A stretch of DNA of 64,000 bases from Didemnitutus sp047777955 (GTDB lineage: Bacteria; Verrucomicrobiota; Verrucomicrobiia; Opitutales; Opitutaceae): contig NZ_CP180537.1 of assembly GCF_047777955.1 (NCBI RefSeq), forward strand, positions 248,001 through 312,000, written 5' to 3'. Under the pieces are notes generated by a model that was given only the letters and a program-made list of their open reading frames with translations, was not told where the DNA came from and did not search any database. Shown piece by piece: positions 1-8,185 of the stretch. Each line of letters opens with the position of its first letter. Position 1 is the stretch's first letter. A program made the position numbers and the translations under genes.

Positions 1-257
1 CTGTGCTCGACATTGGCCGGGATGGCATAGGTGTCGCCCGGCCCGAGTTCGCGCGCGTCGTCCCGCGTCAGCACGCGGGTGCGGCCGAAGAGGATGTAGC
101 CGATCTGCTCGTTCGGGTGGGAGTGGAACGGGATGCGGTTGCCGACGCGGTAGTGCATCTTCGTCATCATGCACTGCGGTCCGGTCGCGAGCAGGTCGAA
201 CGCGACGCCGAACGAGTTTCTTTGCTGGGCCTCGGAGGCCAGGGTGACGTGGATCAT
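1..257 (-). CDS. Cupin-domain protein (C-terminus cut by window edge)
   Basis: Starts at the ATG at 257 and runs off the left edge, so only the first 85 residues are visible. The sequence shows a small cupin_2 barrel: the metal-binding first motif reads FHSHPNEQIGYIL (H-x-H-x3-E), followed by FGRTRVLT and the second-motif region GPGDTYAIPANVEHS with its terminal His. There is no signal peptide, so it is probably cytoplasmic. Cupins of this size bind a divalent metal and serve as isomerases, dioxygenases or ligand sensors; nothing here fixes which. It lies 12 nt downstream of the PEBP gene on the same strand and may be co-transcribed with it. Confidence 0.8.
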   Translation of the reverse strand, partial: MIHVTLASEAQQRNSFGVAFDLLATGPQCMMTKMHYRVGNRIPFHSHPNEQIGYILFGRTRVLTRDDARELGPGDTYAIPANVEH

Positions 258-269
258 GGGGAAAAGGGT

Positions 270-881
270 TCAGGGACCGTAGCTCACCGTCAACGTGGCG
301 GAGCCGAGCGCGTGCTGGTGGACGAGGAAACCGACCAGCGCGGCGCTGGCGTCGTCGGGCACGTCCAGGCGCGGCACGTCGAGCGCGTGCACGGTGAAGA
401 CGTAGCGGTGCGTCTCGCCCGCCGGCGGGGCCGCGCCGCCGTAGCCCGGCGCGCCGAAATCCGTGCGCATCTCGCGGCTGCCCGCCGGCAGCGCACCCGC
501 CTGCCGGCTCGCCCCTGCGGCCAGCTCGCGCGTCGCCGCGGGCAGGTCGATCACGACCCAGTGCCACCAGCCCGAGCCCGTCGGGGCGTCGGGATCGAAC
601 AGCGTCACGACAAAGCTCCGCGTTCCCGCCGGCGCGTTCTCCCACCGCAGGTGCGGCGAGCGGTTGCCGCCGTGACGGCCGAAGCCGTCGAGCACCTGCG
701 CATCGGGCAACCGGCCGCCCGGCGTCAGGTCGGCGCTGGCGAGGCGGAACGACGCAGCCGGCTCGCGGCGCGCGCCGCTGTTCCCGGCCGCGAAGGCAAG
801 CCCGAGGCAGCCGACGGCGACGAGCGCGGCCAGCGCGCGCCCGAAAACGCCGGCGAAGGATCGAGGGGGATTTTTCATCAT
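270..881 (-). CDS. YbhB/YbcL-family (PEBP / Raf-kinase-inhibitor-like) secreted protein
   Basis: 203 residues from the ATG at 881 (a second in-frame ATG follows at once). Residues 10-33 form a hydrophobic signal peptide (GRALAALVAVGCLGLAFAAG), so it is exported. The PEBP fold is shown by FVVTLFDPDAPTGSGWWHWV (the D-P-D-A-P and W-W-H-W ligand-site block), then GAPGYGGAAPP and HRYVFTVHALD, which are characteristic of the bacterial YbhB/YbcL branch. These proteins bind phosphorylated or anionic small ligands; the bacterial role is not settled. The upstream long reading frame belongs to the AraC region and is not part of this gene. Confidence 0.88.
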   Translation of the reverse strand: MMKNPPRSFAGVFGRALAALVAVGCLGLAFAAGNSGARREPAASFRLASADLTPGGRLPDAQVLDGFGRHGGNRSPHLRWENAPAGTRSFVVTLFDPDAPTGSGWWHWVVIDLPAATRELAAGASRQAGALPAGSREMRTDFGAPGYGGAAPPAGETHRYVFTVHALDVPRLDVPDDASAALVGFLVHQHALGSATLTVSYGP

Positions 882-952
882 GGACGCGCCCAGCCTACCC
901 GTTCCCCCGTCCGGCCGCGCTCCCGTTCCGCTCAGAAACCGGCCGTTCGCGC

Positions 953-1757
953 TCAATGCGGGGCGGCGCCGCGCAGCTGTCGCGGGCTCTGGCCAAAGTG
1001 CCGCCGGAAACAGGCGGAGAACTGCGAGACGCTGTCGTAGCCGACCTCGAGCGCCACCTGCACGACCGACAGCTCGCTCGATTGCAGCAACACCAGCGCT
1101 CGTCCCATGCGCACCTCCTGCAGGACGCGCCGGAAGCTCGTGTCCTCCCGCTCGAGGCGCCGGCGGAGCGTGGCCTCGCTCATGCCCAGCTGCCGCGCCA
1201 CAGCCTCGGCGCGCCACCGGCGCGGGGCATCGGAGCCGACGAGCCGGCGCACGCGCGTGGCGATCCGGTTCAGCCGGCTGGGGTCGAAGCGCAGGCCGAG
1301 CTCCGCGAGCGCGAGCACGACCTCCTGGACCTGGTGCCGCGCGAGGGCCGGGGCGTTCCCGCCGTCTCGTCGCAGGCGATCAGCGCCCGTGCGAAGGCGG
1401 TGCGCAGGAACTCCGGCGGTGGCGCGATGCGCTGCGCGCCGGCGATGGGCGTCAGGCGCGCGCCCGGCGGCTCGGCCTCGAGGCAGAGCGCGGGGTCGAT
1501 CGACAGGCTCTGGGCCAGGTAGGGGCCGGTGGCCGGCGGGGTGTTGACGACCTCGACCTCGCAGCCGCCGGAGAGCGCGATCATCTCGCCGGCGCGCGCG
1601 ACGACCTCCGCGCCGTCGAGCTTCAGGCGCTTCACGCCCGCGCACACGAGCAGCAGCGAGGAAACTCCACGCCCACCCGCCACAACGGCCGGCCGCCTTC
1701 CTGCACGACGTGCAGGGCGAGGCCCAGGCCGGGCCGGACGTGGAGGGAGCGCTTCAT
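953..1757 (-). pseudogene. AraC-family transcriptional regulator, split by two apparent 1-nt deletions
   Basis: Three reading frames each hold part of one protein. Residues from the ATG at 1757 (MKRSLHVRPGLGLALHVV...RVGVEF) continue after about 1652 in a second frame (SSLLLVCAGVKRLKLDGAEV...), and after about 1358 in a third that carries the C-terminal AraC double helix-turn-helix (AVARQLGMSEATLRRRLER and VALEVGYDSVSQFSACFRRH, ending FGQSPRQLRG). Adding one T/A in the run at 1652-1654 and one C/G in the run at 1358-1360 restores a 268-residue regulator with an N-terminal cupin-like sensing domain. Both sites are homopolymers, so sequencing error is more likely than decay. No target genes are evident nearby. 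Confidence 0.8.
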
Positions 1758-2002
1758 CGGGTCACGTTGAGCGGAGCCCGGCGCGGAGACCACGGCAAAT
1801 CGGCCGGCGCCCGGCCGGCGTTCTCCCGGGGCGGCGGCAGGCAAAGCGGCGGCGGAATGGCGGAACGACATCGCCGCGATTGGAGCGGGTTTTCCGGCGC
1901 GGGGAAGCTGCGGGTGCGGCGGGCTGTGCGATTGAGCGCTTGCGGCACGGGTTTGCGCGGAAGGGGAAGGTCGCGGCGCGCGTCCTCCGCTACACTGCCG
2001 CC

Positions 2003-2464
2003 ATGATCCGACTCCGGAGACCGATGGATTCGCTCGGCGGCTGCGTGTGGCTGCCGCGCCTCGTCGACAAATGCCGGCTGCATTTCGCCGGCACGCTGCC
2101 AGCGGATTTTCAACTGCCCTTCTGTCACCCGCTCGCGACGGACGGTGCTTTTCTTGCGCACTTTGGGCTGACGAAGGAGGAAGTCCTCGCCGCCGTCGCT
2201 TCCGCGCCGGACGATGCGGCGGTGGTCGCGGCACTCGTTGCGCGCGGCGCGCTCACGCCGGAGCGGATCGCCGCGTGGAACGCGCTCGCGCCGAATCTCG
2301 GCCGGCCCGGTTTTCCGTGTGAGAAGTCCCTCGCGTGGGCTCGGCGTAATCTGTATCCGTCCGGCACCGATCCGCGCGTCGACAGCGTGTTCACCGCGAT
2401 CGCGTGGGACGAGGGGTTTCTCGACGAGATCGTCCCGCGCACGAGCGACGCTGCGCGTCAGTAG
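2003..2464 (+). CDS. DUF5069 domain protein
   Basis: 153 residues from the ATG at 2003; the conserved opening of the family (GGCVWLPRLVDKCRLH) begins at residue 12, which fixes the start. The whole protein is the DUF5069 domain, ending in a block with WDEGFLDEIVP. It is soluble, without signal peptide or membrane segments. The family is found mainly in Verrucomicrobiota and Planctomycetota and has no assigned biochemical role. It is convergent with the next gene and the two coding regions overlap by 7 nt at their 3' ends. Confidence 0.85.
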   Translation: MIRLRRPMDSLGGCVWLPRLVDKCRLHFAGTLPADFQLPFCHPLATDGAFLAHFGLTKEEVLAAVASAPDDAAVVAALVARGALTPERIAAWNALAPNLGRPGFPCEKSLAWARRNLYPSGTDPRVDSVFTAIAWDEGFLDEIVPRTSDAARQ

Positions 2465-3339
2465 CGCCCGGCGATGCCGAGGTAGTCGAGCAGCCAGGCT
2501 TCCTTCCAGATGCGGAAGCGGCCCTCGGGCGTGATCTTGCCGTGCTCCTCGCGCTCGGCATGCGGGAGCAGGAAGCCGAGTTCGGTGTTCACCTGCTCCA
2601 TCGCCTGCTGCTGGCGGTTGAGGTCGTCGAGCGGCTCGGTTTCCCACGCGACCGCCGTCTCGCCGGCGCGGGCGATGCGCCGCTGGTGGTAGGCGACGAG
2701 TTTCGGCAGCGCGCGCCGCCGCGGGCTGCGGTCGACATGCCAGTTCTCCGGATAGAAACCCCCGAAGGGCAGGAAGAAATTGTCGGTCACGTAGCGCCGC
2801 CCGCTCTGGGTCTCGGTCGACAGGCTGTAGCACACCGTGATCGCGCCGCTGTCCTGCGGCAGGAACGCCACCTGCAGCCGCATCGTGCGATCGGCGCTCT
2901 GGTAGACCGACACGCGCAGCCAGATGCCGCCGCCGACCTCGGCCTTCAGCGCCTGCACGGGCGTGAAGCGGTGGTCGCGCAGCCAGTCGCGCACGCGCAG
3001 CAGCCGCTCCTGCACCGGCCACTCGTCGCCGCTGGTGTTGGCGGTGAACTTCGGGAACAGCGGCAGCGGGCTCAGGCTGATGGCGGACACCCGCAGCCAG
3101 TTGAAGCCCGACTCGGCGAGGAACCAGCCGAGGAACGCCCCCGTCGCCACGACCCAGAACGGCCGGTCGATCCAGTCGAAGCGCCCGTTCGTCTCCGCCA
3201 GGAAGAGCGCGAAGAGGATCCACCGCAGCCAGCGGATCGGGATCGCGAGCAGCGGCGAGGCGAGGCGCAGATTGATGTAGAACAGCAGCAGCAGCAGCGC
3301 GGCCGCCGGGGCGAGGAAAAGCGTCAGCATCTCCGTCAT
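2458..3339 (-). CDS. Hypothetical membrane protein
   Basis: 293 residues. Three hydrophobic segments lie in the first 95 residues (about 3-21, 32-48 and 60-80), followed by a roughly 200-residue soluble domain containing VQERLLRVRDWLRDHRFTP, a beta-rich centre and a C-terminal helical stretch (GRFRIWKEAWLLDYLGI). I do not recognise a named family. The membrane-anchored N-terminus plus soluble C-terminal domain suggests an inner-membrane protein facing the cytoplasm, but that is inference. It lies 92 nt downstream of dnaN on the same strand and could be read from the same transcript. Confidence 0.7.
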   Translation of the reverse strand: MTEMLTLFLAPAAALLLLLFYINLRLASPLLAIPIRWLRWILFALFLAETNGRFDWIDRPFWVVATGAFLGWFLAESGFNWLRVSAISLSPLPLFPKFTANTSGDEWPVQERLLRVRDWLRDHRFTPVQALKAEVGGGIWLRVSVYQSADRTMRLQVAFLPQDSGAITVCYSLSTETQSGRRYVTDNFFLPFGGFYPENWHVDRSPRRRALPKLVAYHQRRIARAGETAVAWETEPLDDLNRQQQAMEQVNTELGFLLPHAEREEHGKITPEGRFRIWKEAWLLDYLGIAGRY

Positions 3340-3431
3340 GACGCGAGGCGGCGGTCAGGGACCGCCGCGGTGGGTGCTGGTTGCCCGGGCATGATCGTCG
3401 GGGCTACCGCCCGCAGGGAAGGGGAGCCGGC

Positions 3432-4556
3432 TCAGCTCAGCCGCACCGGCATGATCACGCAGACGAAGCTCTCCAGGGTCTTGAAGACGCCGGGGCTGAC
3501 CTCGTCCTTCAGCTCGAAGAACACCTGGTCCTTCGTGAGGGCGCGGAGCGGATCCATGACAAACTGCGGGTTGAACGCGACCTGGAGGTCGGGGCCGCTG
3601 TAGGCGATCGCCATCGATTCGTGCGACTCGCCGAAGTCGGGCGACGAGGCGGTGATCTCGAGGAGGTTGGCCGAGAGCTTGATCTTGACCGAGTTGGATT
3701 TCTCGGAGGTCACGAGCGCGGCGCGGTGCACGCACTGGAGGAACAGCTCGCGCTCGAGCGCGATGCGCTGGTGCGTCTCCTTCGGGATGACCTGCTGGTA
3801 ATTCGGGTAGTTGCCCTCGACGACCTTGGAGAAGAGGTAGATCGCGTCGGTGAGGCCGGAGCTGTCCTTGTTCGTGTCGATCTGGAACGCGGCGCGGCGG
3901 TCGTTGAAGGCGATCTTCAGCTTGTCGCCCTTGCCGAGGAGGCGGAGCAGCTCGGAGACGGTCTTGGCCGGCAGGATGATCGCGCCGGCGCTGGCCGCGG
4001 GCACGGGCATCTCCTTCGCCACGAGGGCGAGGCGGCGGCCGTCGGTGGCGACGAGCGAGAGCTTGCCGTCCTTGAAGTTGAAGTAGACGCCGTTGAGGAT
4101 GTAGCGGGTCTCGTCGGTCGACTGCGCGTAGGCGACGTTGCCCAGCATGCCGGCGAGCTCGGCCTGCTCGAGGGAGAAGGTCTTGTCGTCGCCGGTGTCG
4201 GGCAGCTTCGGGAACTCCTCAGCGCCGATGCCCATGATTTTGAAATTGGAGCCGCCGGACGCGATCTTGACCTGGTGGTTGGCCGCGGCGTCGACCGTGA
4301 CGTCGACGTTGGGCAGCTCGCGCACGATGGTGGCGAGGCGCTTCACCGGCAGGGTGACGCTGCCGCCCTCCTTCACCTCGGCCTTGATCTTGCAGCGGAT
4401 GCCGAGGTCGAGGTTGGTCGTGGAAAGCGAAATCTGATCCTTTTCCGCCTCGATGAGCACGTTGCTCAGGATGGGCATCGCCGCCTTCGATCCCACGACG
4501 TTGAGGACCTGAGCCAGGCCGTTGCTGAAGTGGTCGCGATTGATCTTAAATTTCAT
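3432..4556 (-). CDS. dnaN: DNA polymerase III subunit beta (sliding clamp)
   Basis: 374 residues, the usual length. It starts MKFKINRDHFSNGLAQV and shows the three clamp subdomains, including the hallmark ILNGVYFNFKDGKLSLVATDGRRLALV in the middle of the protein and the C-terminal hydrophobic-pocket end CVIMPVRLS (the M-P-x-R-L motif that receives clamp-binding peptides). It forms the ring that tethers DNA polymerase III to DNA. Neither dnaA nor recF is beside it; the upstream neighbours are pssA and a RelE-fold gene on the same strand. Confidence 0.97.
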   Translation of the reverse strand: MKFKINRDHFSNGLAQVLNVVGSKAAMPILSNVLIEAEKDQISLSTTNLDLGIRCKIKAEVKEGGSVTLPVKRLATIVRELPNVDVTVDAAANHQVKIASGGSNFKIMGIGAEEFPKLPDTGDDKTFSLEQAELAGMLGNVAYAQSTDETRYILNGVYFNFKDGKLSLVATDGRRLALVAKEMPVPAASAGAIILPAKTVSELLRLLGKGDKLKIAFNDRRAAFQIDTNKDSSGLTDAIYLFSKVVEGNYPNYQQVIPKETHQRIALERELFLQCVHRAALVTSEKSNSVKIKLSANLLEITASSPDFGESHESMAIAYSGPDLQVAFNPQFVMDPLRALTKDQVFFELKDEVSPGVFKTLESFVCVIMPVRLS

Positions 4557-4699
4557 CGGGCGAACAGGGTGTTAGGGTTTCCCACAGAATGGATAGATAG
4601 AGAGGGATTCAATAAGGAAGTATCCGTATTATTATGGTCGACGAATATCGCAGCAACTCCGGTGTTTTCCGAGTGAAAAACCGGACGGCGAAACGCTGC

Positions 4700-4740
4700 G
4701 AACAACTGTGGAGCCGGCGCGAATAAGTCCGCAGTTGTTC
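4700..4740. promoter_or_regulatory. 13-bp inverted repeat upstream of dnaN
   Basis: The arms GAACAACTGTGGA (4700-4712) and TCCGCAGTTGTTC (4728-4740) are complementary except for one position and are separated by 15 nt. The element lies in the 195-nt pssA-dnaN gap, 144 nt upstream of the dnaN ATG. The stretch between it and the gene (about 4595-4660) is strikingly AT-rich for this genome and is the likely dnaN promoter region. The stem could be a regulator site or a pssA terminator, but there is no T-tract after it in the minus direction. Confidence 0.45.
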
Positions 4741-4751
4741 ACACGAAAAAG

Positions 4752-5657
4752 TTATTCGGGGTTTTCCCCGCGCATCTTCACAACGCGCTTGCGAAGAACC
4801 CGCATCTTGGCGTGGCGGGCGGCGCGCTGGTAGTGGGCGAAGAGGCCGTAGGCGATGTAGCCGAGGAAAACGAAGAAGAAGGCGACCTCGCGGAGCTTCA
4901 CCACCAGCGCGGCGACCACGATGATGATGACGAAGGTCTGGAAGCGCGTTTTCGTCTCCCAGTTCACCTGCTTGAAGCTCGGGTAGCGGACGGTGCTGAC
5001 CATCAGGAACGCCACGAGGATGAGCAGGAGCGGCAGCGCGACGGTCAGCTGGCGCAACTCGCGGTCGTTGCGGGCGAAGTTGACCAGCAGGAGCACCAGC
5101 GAGGCGACCGTGCCGGCCGCCGCGGGGATGGGCAGGCCGACGAAGTCCTTGTTCGACTCCGCCTCCGCACGGTGGAGCAGGGGGTTGGTGATGACGTTGA
5201 AGCGCGCCAGGCGCACCGCGCCGCAGAGCAGGTAGATGAAGGCGATGAACCACCCCAGCTCGCGGAACCACTGGAATTGCTCGCGCGGGGCAAGGATGAG
5301 GAAGAACACCATCAGCGCCGGCGCCACGCCGAACGAGACGACGTCGGCCAGCGAGTCGAATTCCGCGCCGAACAGCGAGGTGCGCCCGCCCCAGCGCGCC
5401 AGCCGGCCGTCGAGCGAGTCGAACACCACCGCCAGCAGGATGAACCACACCGCCTGGGTGTAGAGCTCCAGGGCGCTCTGGCCGACGTGCGCGGCGGCGT
5501 AGTCGCCGGCGTCGGTGATGAGCCGGGCCTGGATGCACTTGATGACCGCGATGAAGCCGCAGAACAGGTTTCCCGCCGTCATCAGGTTGGGCAGGAAATA
5601 AATGCGGCTCGCCTGGGTGACGTTGTAGGGGTTCTCGCGATCTTGGAGATCGGGCAT
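4752..5657 (-). CDS. pssA: CDP-diacylglycerol--serine O-phosphatidyltransferase
   Basis: 301 residues. It shows the complete CDP-alcohol phosphotransferase signature: D83-G84-x2-A87-R88-x8-G97-x3-D101-x3-D105, in the stretch SLDGRLARWGGRTSLFGAEF. Around it are about eight hydrophobic segments, so it is an integral inner-membrane enzyme. It makes phosphatidylserine from CDP-diacylglycerol and serine, the first step toward phosphatidylethanolamine. The C-terminus is basic and cytoplasmic. The RelE-fold gene ends 15 nt upstream, suggesting co-transcription. Confidence 0.93.
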   Translation of the reverse strand: MPDLQDRENPYNVTQASRIYFLPNLMTAGNLFCGFIAVIKCIQARLITDAGDYAAAHVGQSALELYTQAVWFILLAVVFDSLDGRLARWGGRTSLFGAEFDSLADVVSFGVAPALMVFFLILAPREQFQWFRELGWFIAFIYLLCGAVRLARFNVITNPLLHRAEAESNKDFVGLPIPAAAGTVASLVLLLVNFARNDRELRQLTVALPLLLILVAFLMVSTVRYPSFKQVNWETKTRFQTFVIIIVVAALVVKLREVAFFFVFLGYIAYGLFAHYQRAARHAKMRVLRKRVVKMRGENPE

Positions 5658-5672
5658 GGGACGCGGGGCGGC

Positions 5673-6026
5673 TTACTTCTTGGTCAGGCTCTCGAGATAC
5701 TTCCAGAACTTCGAGTCCTGCTCGAAGAGCTGCTTCTCGGACACCGGCAGCTTCAGCCGGAAGAGCGCGTCCTCCAGCGAGGCCTTGTGGAGGATGTAGT
5801 GCGTGTGGAGCTTGTCGCCGTCGACGGTGAAGTAGAACCGGAACTCGCCCGCCCGCAGCCGGTAGAAATCCACCCCGCCGCGGTTGAACCGGCCGAGCGG
5901 CTCCCGCGGGTGCGCGAGGTCGGACGGCTTCACCTTGCTGATCGGCTCGATGGCCTCCAGCTGGGCGAGTTTGTCGAGCCGGTTGAGCTCGCGCATACTT
6001 TGCTCAGAGAAAGTGACTTGGAACAT
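5673..6026 (-). CDS. RelE/ParE-fold protein without a partner antitoxin
   Basis: 117 residues, starting MFQVTFSEQSMRELNRLDK. The middle (GGVDFYRLRAGEFRFYFTVD followed by KLHTHYILHK) has the order and spacing of the RelE/ParE toxin core: a helix, then an antiparallel sheet with R-x-R-x-G-x-x-R/F. A C-terminal extension of about 25 residues (LPVSEKQLFEQDSKFWKYL) is longer than in canonical toxins. No antitoxin gene lies on either side; the downstream gene is pssA, 15 nt away. It may have been recruited to a housekeeping role. Assignment rests on pattern, not on a profile search. Confidence 0.6.
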   Translation of the reverse strand: MFQVTFSEQSMRELNRLDKLAQLEAIEPISKVKPSDLAHPREPLGRFNRGGVDFYRLRAGEFRFYFTVDGDKLHTHYILHKASLEDALFRLKLPVSEKQLFEQDSKFWKYLESLTKK

Positions 6027-6100
6027 GGCGTGAATGGACCCGGTAACCGCCGCGCAGGCTGGTCGTCTTGCCTGCAGTCGGCAATCCTCCCAACACCGCT

Positions 6101-6577
6101 ATGGCGCCAAGGTCTCTAGCCCTCTCCCTGCTCGCAGCAACGCTAATCCCGGTCTTCAGCGCCGCGGCCGAACCGCCGCCGGCCGCCGCCGCGGCCACGC
6201 CGCCCGCCCGCCCCGAGCTGAACGCCCGCCAGCGCGAACTGCTCGAGAAATTCGACCGGAACCACGACGGCCGCATCGACGACGAGGAAAAGCTCGCCGC
6301 CCGGGCCTACATGCGCGGCATGGCCGGCAGCGGTCCGAAGGAACGCTACAAGAAAGCCCTGAAGCTTTTCGACAAGAACGGCGACGGCGTGCTCGACGAT
6401 GCCGAACGCGCCGAGGCCGAGAAGGCCCGCGAGGAATACCAGGCCAACCGCGAAGCCGTCCTGGCGAAGTTCGACAAGAACAAGGACGGCGTGCTCGACG
6501 ACGCGGAGCGCGCCGCGGCGGTCAAGGCTCGCGAGGAGCGCCAGAAGCGCCGCCTCGAGCGCAAGGACGCGAACTGA
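6101..6577 (+). CDS. Secreted EF-hand calcium-binding protein
   Basis: 158 residues from the ATG at 6101; an in-frame TTG at 6068 would add only a non-signal-like stretch. Residues 1-23 form a signal peptide (LALSLLAATLIPVFSAAA), followed by an Ala/Pro-rich linker. Three EF-hand loops follow: DRNHDGRIDDEE (52-63), DKNGDGVLDDAE (91-102) and DKNKDGVLDDAE (125-136), each with D-x-D/N-x-D-G spacing. The last two loops and their flanks are near-identical, implying internal duplication. The rest is charged helix. Likely a periplasmic or extracellular Ca2+ binder of unknown role, divergent from the RelE-fold gene. Confidence 0.85.
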   Translation: MAPRSLALSLLAATLIPVFSAAAEPPPAAAAATPPARPELNARQRELLEKFDRNHDGRIDDEEKLAARAYMRGMAGSGPKERYKKALKLFDKNGDGVLDDAERAEAEKAREEYQANREAVLAKFDKNKDGVLDDAERAAAVKAREERQKRRLERKDAN

Positions 6578-6817
6578 CACCGCCCGCTTCGCCCTTCCGG
6601 CACCGATCACGGACCGGGCGGCCGCTCCGCCCCGCGGCGCCGACCGGCGGGCGCTTTCAGTAGCATTTCACGGGACGATAGAAGCGCCGCCTCAATCGTC
6701 CCCCGCATCCCCAAGACTGTTGCGCGCCCGCGGCCGCCCGCTAGCGTCCGCGCAAAAATCCGCGCCGTCCTCGCCCCGCCCGCGCCCGCGGGCCGCTGCG
6801 ATCCGGCCGCCTTCCCC

Positions 6818-8035
6818 ATGCTTCCCGTTTCCCTCGCCGACATCCGCGCGGCCCGCCGCCGCATCCGCAGTGGCGTCGTCGTCACGCCCTGCCCCGAGTC
6901 GATCCCGCTCTCCGACGTCACCGGCGCGCACATCTACTGCAAGCTGGATAACCTCCAGCGCACCGGCTCGTTCAAGGAACGCGGCGCGCGCAACGCCCTG
7001 CTCCAGCTCTCCCGCGAGCAGCGCGCCCGCGGCGTCATCGCCGCCTCCGCCGGCAACCACGCCGCCGCGCTCGCCTACCACGGCAAGCTCCTCGGCATCC
7101 CCGTCACGGTCGTGATGCCCGACTACGCGCCGCTGATCAAGATCAGCACCTGCAAGAAACTCGGCGCGCACGTCCTCGTGCACGGCGCCGACTTCGCCGC
7201 CGCCCGCGCCAAGGCCGACGCCCTCGTGCGCGACGAGGCCCTGACCTACATCCACGGCTTCGACGCGCCGGAGATCATCGCCGGCCAGGGCACGCTTGGC
7301 CTCGAGATCCTCGAACAGGTGCGCCACGTCGACGCCGTCGTCTGCCCCGTCGGCGGCGGCGGCCTGCTCGCCGGCGTCGCACTCGCCATCAAGTCCGTCC
7401 GTCCGCAGGTGAAGGTCATCGGCGTCGAGAGCGTCGCCACCGGCAACCTCACCGCCGCGCTGAAGGCGCGCAAGCCGGTCGTCGTCCCGCGCCACGCCAC
7501 CCTGGCGGACGGCCTCGCCACGCTCACCGTCGGCGCGAATTCCTTTTCCATCATCCGCCAGCACGTCGACGGCGTTGTGCGCGTCACCGAGGCGCAGATC
7601 GCCGTCGGCATCCTGCGCATGATCGAGATGGAGAAGATCGTCGTCGAGGGCGCCGCCGCCACCCCGCTGGCCGCCATGATGTCCGGCCAGCTGGCCGAAC
7701 TCGCCGGCCAGAACGTCGTGCTCGTCGCCTGCGGCGGCAACATCGACCCCGCCATCCTCAGCCGCGTGATCGAGAAGGGCCTCGTCAGCGACGGCCGCAT
7801 CACCCGCTTCACCGTCACGATCAGCGACCGCCCCGGCGGCCTCGCCGCGCTCGCGCGCGTCATCGCCCAGTCCGGCGCCAGCGTGAAGGACATCGCGCAC
7901 GACCGCGCCTTCAGCGGCCCCGACGTCCACGCCGTCAACGCCGTCTGCACGGTCGAGACCCGCGACCAGGCCCACGTGCGCGCCCTGCACCGCGCGCTGC
8001 GCGAGGCCGGCTTCCCGGTCGTCGTCGAAGGCTGA
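6818..8035 (+). CDS. ilvA: Threonine ammonia-lyase (threonine dehydratase)
   Basis: 405 residues. This fold-type II PLP enzyme has its cofactor lysine at K53 in TGSFKERGA, the Asn-containing loop ASAGNHAAA, the phosphate-binding glycine loop VGGGGLLAG and the Ser/Cys-containing stretch VLVACGGN. The last 75 residues form an ACT-like regulatory domain (RFTVTISDRPGGLAAL...). It deaminates L-threonine to 2-oxobutanoate, the first step toward isoleucine. The single short ACT domain resembles the family that includes both catabolic and biosynthetic enzymes, so allostery by isoleucine is not certain. It is monocistronic by spacing. Confidence 0.92.
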   Translation: MLPVSLADIRAARRRIRSGVVVTPCPESIPLSDVTGAHIYCKLDNLQRTGSFKERGARNALLQLSREQRARGVIAASAGNHAAALAYHGKLLGIPVTVVMPDYAPLIKISTCKKLGAHVLVHGADFAAARAKADALVRDEALTYIHGFDAPEIIAGQGTLGLEILEQVRHVDAVVCPVGGGGLLAGVALAIKSVRPQVKVIGVESVATGNLTAALKARKPVVVPRHATLADGLATLTVGANSFSIIRQHVDGVVRVTEAQIAVGILRMIEMEKIVVEGAAATPLAAMMSGQLAELAGQNVVLVACGGNIDPAILSRVIEKGLVSDGRITRFTVTISDRPGGLAALARVIAQSGASVKDIAHDRAFSGPDVHAVNAVCTVETRDQAHVRALHRALREAGFPVVVEG

Positions 8036-8134
8036 GCGCGTTCGTTTCCGCAGGTAACCCGCGACCCCGGGGCGCTCGCGTTTGCGGTCGGGCCGGTTGC
8101 CCGCAGCCGCCCTTTCGCGCGCCGCGCGCATCCC

Positions 8135-8148
8135 TTGACGCAGCTCAA
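8135..8148. promoter_or_regulatory. FNR/DNR-type operator (TTGA-N6-TCAA) upstream of ric
   Basis: TTGACGCAGCTCAA is a 14-bp dyad extended by C...G on both sides, 37 nt before the ric ATG. It differs at one central position from TTGACGCAGATCAA, a classical form of the site bound by Crp/Fnr-family regulators of anaerobic and nitric-oxide responses (FNR, ANR, DNR, NNR). Placement before a nitrosative-stress repair gene fits control by an NO- or oxygen-sensing regulator encoded elsewhere. Confidence 0.7.
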
Positions 8149-8185
8149 GGCACGCCGGCGCGCGCGCGGCTAGATTGGCCGCGTC

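Noticed and set aside
4557..4751. Possible oriC with DnaA boxes upstream of dnaN
   Set aside because: Sequences such as TTTCCCACA and TTGTTCACA each miss the box consensus by at least one key base and are not clustered.
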